Of a DNA stretch of 15,768 nt, positions 9,169 to 15,768 are shown piece after piece. This stretch comes from Pigoraptor vietnamica (Eukaryota; Opisthokonta; Filasterea): assembly GCA_943704525.1 (NCBI GenBank), contig CALSCQ010001327.1, positions 1-15,768 on the forward strand. The letters run 5' to 3'. The first letter of the stretch is position 1. The number at the start of each line of letters is the position of its first letter. The notes beneath the pieces are model-generated. The model searched no databases, had not been told where the DNA came from, and was given only the letters and a program-made list of their open reading frames with translations. Position numbers and translations under genes: made by a program.

Positions 9169-10201
9169 CACTGATTTCGCGCACACTCGCGCACAGACTG
9201 CCTTGCGAGCTTCACCAACGTCGAACAGCTCGAGGACAGCGAGCTCTACAAGTGCGATGTCTGTCGCAAACGCCAAAGCTCAACGAAGAAGTTTTCGATT
9301 GCCTCCCCTCCGAACGTACGTCGTATCTCACCCTTCCGCTCGCGTACCCTGTCGTTGTTGACTGTCTGCGCGTGTGCCTGTGGTGTGCGGTTTTTCACAC
9401 GCGCGACAACGCAGGTGCTGTGCATTCACCTGAAGCGGTTCACGTGGGCCTCGTATCCCCGAACGAAAATCGACGCATACGTGGAATTTCCGCTCGAGGG
9501 GCTGGAAATCTCGGACTTTTGCGTCGGCGCGAACGGAATGTCGAGTGGACCGTCCGCACACGGCGGCTACGTGTACGACCTCATTGCGGTTGTCGTGCAC
9601 CATGGAGCCGGGTGCGTTTGTGCGTTCGTGCGTGCGCGCGCGCGTGTGTGTGCTCGCTTGAGTGAGTGAGTGCATGAGTGCGCGTGTGTGTGTGCTCGCT
9701 TGAGTGAGTGAGTGCATGAGTGCGCGTGTGGGTGCCTGGGTGGTTGTTGTGCATGCCATTAACCGTGCGCCGATACCACCGCAGGGCTGGTTCTGGCCAC
9801 TACACGGCGTTCTCCTTTGACGAGCGCACCGGTGAGTTCTGCCCCGAACGGCTGTGGCCGCGTAGCGCACCACCAACGCTGTCGAAATCCACCTCGCCAC
9901 GCCTCTTGTCTCTTCTTCGCTGTGGAGTCAATGGCACGTGAGTGTGATTAACGCTGATCCGACATCTCCCTTTTTACGCACAGGCGAGTGGTACGATTTC
10001 AACGACTGCAACGTGAGCGTGACGACGGCCGAACACGTGGCCAAGTCAAAGGCTTACATCCTCTTTTACAAGCGGAGAAGCCCCGGCGCCACGGCGAGGG
10101 ATCGCTCGTCGGCGTCCGTGTCTGCCGCCGCGAGGCTCGTGTCGGTGCCACACCCAGATGCACCCGTCACGCGATCGAGATCCAAGCTCCTGCCCTATTG
10201 A
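6096..10201 (+). CDS. USP3: USP3-like ubiquitin carboxyl-terminal hydrolase, 15 exons, complete
   Basis: Exons: 6096-6192, 6368-6428, 6631-6714, 6969-7058, 7199-7280, 7497-7594, 7738-8022, 8165-8273, 8354-8506, 8675-8726, 8917-9000, 9197-9315, 9415-9611, 9785-9831, 9984-10201. They join in phase to 592 codons including TGA (591 residues; human USP3 is a little over 500). The start at 6096 (aaaATGG context, MGDCPHL, like USP3 MECPHL) is preferred over an in-frame ATG at 6063. Order: ZnF-UBP (about 3-105), basic linker, USP catalytic domain (about 150-540), basic Ser-rich tail. Cys161 is in GNTCFMN, His509 in GSGHYTAF, and Asn526/Asp527 in WYDFND; all triad positions are present. C356/C359 and C418/C421 form the fingers zinc knuckle. 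USP3 is a nuclear histone H2A/H2B deubiquitinase. The USP3 subtype rests on SLDIP, STKKF, YVEFPL and VVVHHG blocks; USP44/49/22 relatives fit less well. Confidence 0.9.
6429..6630 (+). other. GC-AG intron 2 of the USP gene
   Basis: The exon ends GGA AG and the intron begins gcgagt rather than gt. It ends gcatatgcag. Frame and conservation (GCGR joined to YGKGH) force this junction. The nearby GT at 6433-6434 would break the frame. The rest of the donor (AAG|GCGAGT) matches the strong U1-complementary context usual for GC donors. Confidence 0.8.
6780..6851 (+). repeat. Pyrimidine tract followed by (GT)n in USP intron 3
   Basis: A nearly pure T/C stretch (cctttctttctttctt and flanking T runs, about 6778-6825) passes into a GT dinucleotide tract (about 6827-6850) within the intron 6715-6968. 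The CTTT repeats have mirror symmetry compatible with triplex DNA. Confidence 0.85.
7738..8022 (+). other. Lineage-specific low-complexity insert in the USP catalytic domain (exon 7)
   Basis: Between the Cys box and the [10 protein letters not shown] helix this exon encodes about 70 residues rich in Ser, His, Gln, Pro and Asn (for example [15 protein letters not shown]). It contains basic motifs SARKRLK and [11 protein letters not shown]3 proteins have a shorter insertion here (around a basic RRTYHTRS-like segment). A nuclear-localisation or phosphorylation role (RRxS) is inference. Confidence 0.65.
8507..8674 (+). other. GC-AG intron 9 of the USP gene
   Basis: The exon ends AAC GAG and the intron starts gcgagc and ends ggtgacag. 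The joined peptide LLNE-VRCLKC matches the USP3 block ILQNE-VNCLIC exactly at the junction, so the GC donor is required. Confidence 0.8.
9122..9166. repeat. (CA)n microsatellite in USP intron 11
   Basis: About 22 uninterrupted CA units, preceded by CGCA/TGCA variants, inside intron 9001-9196, about 30 bases before the acceptor. Confidence 0.95.
9634..9730. repeat. 42-base tandem repeat next to a GC/GT alternating tract in USP intron 13
   Basis: The unit beginning tgctcgcttgagtgagtgag starts at 9651 and again at 9693 (period 42, second copy about 38 bases). It is preceded by alternating gcgcgcgcgcgtgtgtg (about 9634-9650), which is Z-DNA-prone. It lies within intron 9612-9784. Confidence 0.85.
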
Positions 10202-10847
10202 GAGGGTTTGCCGACCTTGTAATCGAACTTGACCACGCGCGCGGGTCGTCGGTTCGATTCTCGCTCGCACCGCTGAAACGAAGTACGCAGCGGCCGATGT
10301 GCGACGCACGCCGCTGCATCACCGCTATTTGAATTGCTGTTTGCAGCTAGCGCACGACACGCCGACATTATTCGGCGGACGGAAAAAATGAAAGGCGCAG
10401 GTCGCCGTCCGTTAATGTACAACGAACGTGCACGTGCTGGCGACTGCTGGTCGCTAGTAGACTGGGGTTTACAGCATTTTGTATGTACAGGCGGCGCAAA
10501 GGGCAAATTACGCACGACAGTCACAGAGAGAGCGACAACGCGCGACGTCAACAGGCAAGCCAAAGACGCGCCGCGCAAGCAGGGACAAAAAAAATAAGGG
10601 AAGAAAACGGCAGAGAAGGAGGTACTGTGAAACCGACACGACTGCGCAGTTGGGCGATTGTACAGCGAACAGACGCCATCGGACATAAGGTGATGGGCAC
10701 GGAGAGGTGGCTTGAGGGTGACTGGCTTGAGGGGTTGCGGGCTTGATGGCTTGGGGATTGCCACTGGCTCACGGCAGAATGTTGGCGATGGCACGGAGAG
10801 GTGGCTTGAGGGGTTGCGGGCTTGATGGCTTGGGGATTGCCACTGGC
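10202..10847. other. Convergent intergenic region between the USP and tankyrase stops
   Basis: About 646 bases holding the 3' UTRs of two converging genes. The left part (10202-10690) shows no conserved protein and no canonical AATAAA on either strand. A purine-rich stretch with an A9 run lies near 10585. The right part is a tandem duplication (10696-10863) that overlaps the end of the tankyrase CDS. Confidence 0.55.
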
Positions 10848-10863
10848 TCACGGGAGAATGTTG
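10696..10863. repeat. Imperfect tandem duplication including the tankyrase stop region
   Basis: Copy 1 is 10696-10784 (89 bases) and copy 2 is 10790-10863 (74 bases). Both share ggcacggagaggtggcttga, the cttgatggcttggggattgc core and ctcacggnagaatgttg. Copy 1 has 15 extra bases (a repeated cttgagggtgactgg-like segment). Copy 2 contains the last codons and stop of tankyrase. Copy 1, downstream, repeats the same NILP-stop codons with one synonymous change. Confidence 0.85.
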
Positions 10864-11479
10864 TACGAGATGAGATACTCGGGGTATGCCTGCGATTGGG
10901 GGGCGAAGAGATGAGCCCTGGCGAACGGCACACGCGCAATGCACACGGGGCACAGGCGCAAAAGAGGAGCCATTGCACACTCGCACCGCACGGCGCAAAA
11001 GAAGGAGCCATATGTACACACGCACCGCACACGAGACACAGGCGCAAAAGAAGGAGCCATATGCACACACGCACCGCACACGAGACACAGGCACAAAAGA
11101 AGGAGCCATATGCACACACGCACCGCACACGAGACACAGGCACAAAAGAAGGAGCCATATGCACACACACACACACAGTCGACACCACAAATGACGACCA
11201 CAGCAAGACGAGTGTGTGTGTCCAGACGCGCACGGCGCCCCACCTGTTCCCCTCGGTAGATGACATACTCCTTGTACACGAGGCCATTGGGCGAGGGCTC
11301 TCCAATCACAGAGTCGTGGCCGGGGGGCGCGTGCGGAATCTTCTGCGCCGACGTGAAGACGCACGGCTTGCCCAGCGTAACACTGCGCCAAGGGAAGAGC
11401 GTTAGGCCTCCAGAAATGCACCGCGAGCACATGTAAACACACACACACACACACACACAAACAAACAAACAAGTTCGCG

Positions 11480-11510
<31 letters not shown>

Positions 11511-14500
11511 ATACGCACACACACAGCACGCACCGGCACATGAGCATCTGCCGCTCGCACACGTAGCAGCACTTGTCGCCGTGGCGCTCGCAGCCCGCGC
11601 CACCACCAATCCCGTGGACATACTGGTTGCTCTTCGACGATTCTTCCGCAAAATAAATGCCTGCGAACACGTTGGTGCGTGAGCGGAGACCAGTAACGCA
11701 AGACAAACACTGAAGGCTTGCCGTGCGTGCACTTTTGCACCATACACACATGACCTGCGAGTCACGTGATCGTCACCCACCGGCACCAAACATGCCGCCA
11801 ATGTACGCGTGGCGCTCGTCGAAGCCCTTCTCCACAATGGTGGGGACAAAAGGCGACCCGTGGAAGAGGAGTCGCTCGTTGGCCTCCCCGCTGTTGTTCT
11901 CGCTCACGTGCTGCCGGCGGTACCAGTAGCGCTCAAACAGCTTCTTGTTCTGCACGCGCTGGACGCGGTTGATGCGGTACGACGAGAAGACGCCGCCGGC
12001 ATCGCCTCTGCGAGTCGCGGAGAGGGGTGGGTGAGCCATACGGACAGGGGATTGCACAGTGCAGAGCAGAGCACGTGCACGCAACGCACCGGTGGTTCCG
12101 TATGGTCATGTGCATCATCTGTTCGACGTAGATGCGATCGGCGTGCGTCGCGTCCAGGTCGTGGAGGTGCAGCGCCACAAACGACGCCGGCCACACCCAG
12201 CTTGGCGGATACATGCACGACGTCCCTGCGCACGCAGTTGAGTGTGTGAGAGCATGTCGATACGCGAGAAGCTGTAAGAGCAAAAACACCACTCCACAGC
12301 CCCCGGCACCACAAGCGCTATCCGACGTGTGTGAGAGCCATTTGCACAACACCAACACACACACGCCACACACACATCGACGCGCATTCCACTGCATACC
12401 ACGAACGCAGACACGGCAACCCACCACCGCGTGCCTCTGCGGCGGCCGTGAGACGCAGTTTGGCGTTCTTGATGAGCTGGTGGCGGTGTCCGTACGCAGC
12501 GACGCCGATATCCTTCAGGTCGTCGTGGCCCATGTCGCCGAGCACTTCCAGCGTAATGCCCTCGCGCTCAAACAGTTCGGCGTACGACTCGAGCTTGAGA
12601 GAAGTGAGCCACTCGAGCATCGAAAAATCGGCTGCGTAGACGACACTCAGCGTCAGATGCATGCACGCGCAGGGCACCACAAAAAAAAAAAAACGCAACT
12701 AAGAACGCGATCTCAATCTCTCACCGCGCCGGCCCATTGCCATGACGCCGTCCGCGGGCGTGTGCGGGGGCAGCTGCTCTCGTGAAGGTGAGGCAATAAC
12801 GCTCTGCGACGCCGCCTGCTGCACGCCCTCCATCGGGACAGGCCCGCCCTGCGCCGCCGCCACGACGGCCTCTAGCGGCTTGGGCATCGCGTCCATCAGC
12901 AGCGCCTTGACGTCCCCGGCCGTCGCGAGGTCCAGAGGCGTCTTGCCCTCCACGTTCTTGAGGGTCGGGAGTGCGCCGTGCGCGAGGAGGAGCGAGCAAA
13001 TCTGCGTGCGCCCCTTCTGCGCGGCCTCGTGGAGCGGCGTAAAGCGCCACTTGTCGGCAGCGTTGACCGACGCGCCGTGCTGTGGATTCGTTGAGACGCA
13101 TCTCGTGAGAATTTGAAGAAGTTGCACGCGACGACATGACATAGACGGAGCAGTTGTCAGTGGCGCACACACCAGCATGGCACAACATACACACACACAC
13201 ACAACACGACATGGCATAGACACAGTAGCGCTTAACGTAGAGGCGTGCACACTCATCCGAAGCACAGTGAACATACGCAGTGCAGAAGGGCACCCGGGCG
13301 CACGCACCCTGATCAGCAGAGCCGCAATCTCGGCGTGTCCGTACGATGCGGCGTTGTGCAGCGGGATCAGGCCGCCCTTGTCGACCGCGTCCACATTTGC
13401 GCCGTGCTCGAGCAGGACCTCGGCAATCTCCAGCTGGTTGTAGCCCGCGGCGAGGTGGAGGGGCGTCGAGTTGCGGCCAGAGGGGTCCTGGCAGTTCACG
13501 TTGCGCTCCGTCAGAAGCTTGCGAATCTTGTTCATGTTGCCGTTGCGGGCGGCCTCGAGCAGCGCCGCATCGCCTGCCGCGAGAGATACAGGGGGTGGTG
13601 GATGGAGTGATTAGGCGCACATGAACTGCCGTATTGCATGAGAGCGCACGCCATCACGACACACACACACACACACACACACGCATACACACACACACAT
13701 ACATACACACACACACACACACACTCGCACGCACATGCACAGCACGCAACACCAACCGCGCAGCACGTCCTTGACATCCTCGTCCTCCGCCAGGTCGAGC
13801 GCCGTCTTTCCGTCGCTGTTCCGCATCGAAGTGTCCGCGTCGTACTTGAGCAGCAGCTGGCATATGGCAACCCGGCCCTTGCTGGCGGCCTCGTGCAGCG
13901 GCGTGTACTTCCAGTGGTCCGTCGCGTTGACGTGCGCCCCGTGCTTGATCAGCAGCTCGGCCACTTCGTAGTGACCGTACGAGCACGCGTTGTGGAGGGG
14001 CACGAGCCCGCCCTTGTCCTTCGCGTGCACGTCCGCGCCGTGGTTGAGGAGAATCTCGGCGTACTGCAGGCGGTTGAAGCCCGCCGCAAAGTGCAGCGGC
14101 GTCGAGTGGCGCCCGCTCGTGTCCCGGCAGTTCACATTCTCTGGCGTGATAATCTCCTGCATCGTCACGACGTCGCCCGTCTTCGCACACTCGATCATCC
14201 GTCGCTCTGCCTCCTTCGGGTCCATGCGCCCGCGGTTCGCCTGGGACGGCTGCAGGTCCAGTACAATAGGGGCGGGGGTGGGCGCGCCCGATGCCCCCGA
14301 CACGCCGCCACTGCTTGTGAGTGGCAGGCGCGGGAAGACAGACACGGGCGAGGGCGCAATGCCGCCGGACGCCGGGCCAAAGACGGCCGCCGACGCACTC
14401 GATATGGACGTGTTAGATTGATTGCGGCCGACCGTGAAGGGGTCCGGGGTTGCTTCTGCACGGTCGATTCAAGCTCAAAGTTAACACACGACATGGGACA

Positions 14501-15768
14501 CGACATGAGTCTCTTCCTCTCGCCGTTCAGCCGCGCGCCCGAACCCACGCACACACACACACAGAGGGCCAACCGGCTGCTCTCCAACACATATTACTCG
14601 CATCTACGCAGCGCACGACCCACCTCCATTAACGAGGACGGCCTTGGCGCCATCCCGAGCCACGTCGAGCGGCGTGCGCCCGTCCGAATCCTCCGCACTT
14701 GTCGACGCCCGCCAGCGGAGGAGCAGGCGACAAACTGCCGCGCGCCCAGCCGAAGCCGCCTCGTGCAGGGGCGTCGTGGTCCACGAGCCCACGGCATCGA
14801 CAGACGCGCCGGCGGAGAGAAGCGCCTCGCACACGTCAACGTGACCGGCTGCCGCCGCAAGGTGAAGAGGGGTGAAGCCGTCTGCGTCCCGCGCGTGCAC
14901 GTCTGCAGAGGGACAGAAGGAGAGGCGCGTCAATGAGATACATATAAGGTTGGGCAGTCTGCACTCCGGGAATCCCCCCCTTCTTCTTCTCCCAACACAA
15001 ACACACACGCACACACACTACTACGACGACGACGACAGCCACCATGCACACCCGCAGTGCACATGTTCACAAACACGAATATTCGCCCGTACAAGACACG
15101 CACCTGCGCCCCTCTTTAGGATAAAGTCGACAATGGCCTTGCGCGGGTACATTGCCGCTGCGTGCAACAGAGTGCTGTTCTTGTCCCCTTCCTTAAAGTT
15201 CAGCTGTCCCGTGCCGAGAGCTCGCTTCAGCCGAGCCAAGTCGCCCAGTCGAACGGCCTCGAAAGATTCGCGACGACGCGAGTCCTCTGCAATACGGGAG
15301 AGGGTGGAATCAGTTAAAAGCTAAAAAAAAAGGATGCGCGTGCATGTGAAAGAATGCGTGGCGCACGTGCGTGCGTCATACAAAACGGCAGGCACAATTC
15401 GCCTCCGCAACACAAGCGACCATCGCACCTGTAAAGATCTCCTTGAGCGAGTCCTGCGCAAGGTCAAACGGCGTCCGTCCGTCGCTGTTCTTCAGCGTAA
15501 TGTCGGCGCCGTTGCGCATAAGTAGAAGGCACACTTCCACGCGGTCCTTGCTCGCGGCCTCGTGCAGCGGCGTGTACTTCCAGTGGTCCGTCGCGTTCAC
15601 CGACGCGCCATATTTGATCAGCAGCTCAGCGACGTCGTAGTGACCGTACGAGCACGCGTTGTGGAGGGGCACGAGCCCGCCCTTGTCCTTTGCGTGCACG
15701 TCCGCGCCGCTCTGCAGGAGATATTCGACGACCCCCTTGCGGTTGAAGCCGGCGGCGAGGTGGAGCGG
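10848..15768 (-). CDS. TNKS: Tankyrase: ankyrin clusters, SAM and PARP domains (5' end outside the window)
   Basis: Exons in transcript order: 15768(open)-15429, 15286-15104, 14902-14624, 14455-13757, 13573-13308, 13079-12725, 12631-12428, 12225-12090, 12007-11781, 11660-11534, 11382-11244, 10889-10848. They join in phase to 998 visible residues plus a TGA stop. The frame is open at the right edge, so the N-terminus (equivalent to ARC1 and part of ARC2) is missing. Domain order by visible residue: ankyrin clusters about 1-265 and 345-670, Pro/Ser/Ala/Gly linker 268-344, SAM about 709-772, PARP about 780-998. Tankyrases use NAD+ to build poly-ADP-ribose on clients bound by the ankyrin clusters, controlling their ubiquitination, telomere proteins, Wnt signalling and spindle function in animals. 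No frameshift, internal stop or missing catalytic residue is seen. It converges on the USP gene. Confidence 0.95.
10955..11187. repeat. 49-base minisatellite in the last tankyrase intron
   Basis: Copies starting ggcgcaaaag or ggcacaaaag begin at 10992, 11041, 11090 and 11139, exactly 49 bases apart. A degenerate short copy starts at 10955, and a CA run follows. Each unit contains aaggagccatatgcacacac. It occupies most of intron 10890-11243. Because 49 is not a multiple of 3, the repeat reads through different frames and creates long spurious ORFs. Confidence 0.93.
11433..11526. repeat. CA / GCGC compound repeat in a tankyrase intron
   Basis: CA repeats at about 11437-11459 and 11488-11526 flank an ACAA run and a gcgcgcgcgcgc block. 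They lie in intron 11383-11533 and start only a few bases downstream (in transcript sense) of the donor of exon 11660-11534. Confidence 0.9.
12428..12631 (-). other. Tankyrase SAM domain exon
   Basis: A single phase 1-1 exon (204 bases) encodes the whole SAM domain: [35 protein letters not shown] and [10 protein letters not shown]. The sequence closely matches animal tankyrase SAM blocks (MGHKELKEIG, AYGHRHKLIK). Tankyrase SAM domains polymerise head to tail, which boosts PARP activity. Confidence 0.93.
13659..13726. repeat. CA microsatellite in a tankyrase intron
   Basis: CA repeats with CGCATA and CATA interruptions fill most of intron 13574-13756 between the ARC4 and ARC5 exons. The sense strand is GT-rich, beginning about 30 bases after the donor. 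Confidence 0.93.
14224..14455 (-). other. Low-complexity linker inserted between tankyrase ARC3 and ARC4
   Basis: The first 77 codons of exon 14455-13757 encode a Ser/Pro/Ala/Gly-rich, ankyrin-free segment ([17 protein letters not shown], then [13 protein letters not shown] and [13 protein letters not shown]) ahead of [17 protein letters not shown], where repeats resume. Human tankyrases pass between these clusters with only a short linker. The segment is probably disordered. Confidence 0.75.

Larger units (their letters stand above)
10848..12225 (-). other. Tankyrase PARP catalytic domain exons
   Basis: Five exons encode [20 protein letters not shown], then LLFHGSPF (first His of the H-Y-E triad), [16 protein letters not shown] (nicotinamide/D-loop), [14 protein letters not shown] (Tyr), and [15 protein letters not shown] (Glu). 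The tankyrase-specific zinc site is complete as C920-x2-H923-x4-C928-x2-C931 (visible numbering). The [11 protein letters not shown] block also matches tankyrases. All residues needed for polymer-forming PARP activity are present. Confidence 0.93.
12725..15768 (-). other. Tankyrase ankyrin-repeat clusters (ARC2 part, ARC3, ARC4, ARC5)
   Basis: Six exons encode ankyrin repeats in clusters that match animal ARC order. Exon 15768-15429 carries the ARC2-like block ([35 protein letters not shown]). Exons 15286-15104 and 14902-14624 carry the divergent ARC3-like block (INFK-type [11 protein letters not shown], then [13 protein letters not shown]). Exon 14455-13757 carries the ARC4-like block ([20 protein letters not shown]). 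Exons 13573-13308 and 13079-12725 carry the ARC5-like block ([29 protein letters not shown]). ARC1 lies beyond the edge. The numbering against human ARCs is by resemblance from memory. Confidence 0.88.

Noticed and set aside
10203-10275. Possible tRNA gene (ggttcgattc resembles a B box)
   Set aside because: No matching acceptor stem, no A box at the right distance, and the T-arm stem does not pair on either strand.
10992-11187. CRISPR-like array of evenly spaced repeats
   Set aside because: The whole 49-base unit repeats without unique spacers, and the context is a eukaryotic intron. It is a minisatellite.
10195-11751. 518-codon minus-strand open frame overlapping the tankyrase 3' half
   Set aside because: It crosses true tankyrase introns and the 49-base minisatellite, producing repeated Cys/Val-rich peptides. 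Only short stretches inside it match tankyrase exons. It is a repeat artefact.
13638-14936. 432-codon plus-strand open frame antisense to ankyrin exons
   Set aside because: Its composition is Arg/His/Val-rich with HTHTHT from the CA repeat. The minus strand encodes highly conserved ankyrin repeats across the same bases, so this is the complement shadow of GC-rich codons.

Overview
This is nuclear DNA from an intron-rich eukaryote. Every gene that can be traced is split by short spliceosomal introns (mostly about 60-560 bases) filled with (CA)n/(GT)n microsatellites, and the exons are GC-rich. The metazoan-type tankyrase (grouped ankyrin repeats, then SAM, then PARP) and a USP3-like deubiquitinase suggest a holozoan, perhaps a unicellular relative of animals such as a choanoflagellate. 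That placement is inference; the sequence alone does not name the organism. All exon models below were built by hand from splice signals, reading phase and protein conservation, and each closes in frame.

Layout. Bases 1-345 (+) look like the 3' end of an unrecognised gene. After about 600 bases of intergenic DNA comes a 13-exon minus-strand gene (5030 down to 942). It encodes an approximately 494-residue protein with an N-terminal coiled coil and a WD40-like beta-propeller, which I cannot assign to a named family. A divergent intergenic region of about 1 kb (5031-6062), with a strikingly AT-rich core and two inverted repeats, separates it from a 15-exon plus-strand gene (6096-10201). That gene encodes a complete USP3-type ubiquitin hydrolase: ZnF-UBP plus a USP catalytic domain, about 591 residues.

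The USP gene converges, across about 650 bases, on a minus-strand tankyrase gene whose stop is at 10848 and whose 5' end lies beyond the right edge of the window. Twelve tankyrase exons are visible, giving 998 residues: ankyrin clusters corresponding to ARC2-ARC5, a lineage-specific Pro/Ser/Ala/Gly linker, SAM, and a PARP domain with catalytic and zinc-binding residues intact.

Functional reading. Tankyrase poly-ADP-ribosylates clients that are then ubiquitinated by PAR-dependent ligases. USP3 removes ubiquitin, notably from histones H2A/H2B and damage-response proteins. Their adjacency is more likely ordinary gene order than an operon-like unit. The most unusual observations are: two GC-AG introns in the USP gene; a strong GTG bias at 5' splice sites; high nucleotide identity between two ankyrin-cluster exons (possible gene conversion); symmetric phase-1 exons that package the ankyrin clusters; a tandem duplication copying the tankyrase stop-codon region; a 49-base minisatellite in the last tankyrase intron; and the AT-rich hairpin-bearing divergent promoter. 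I did not find a clearly new biological system.
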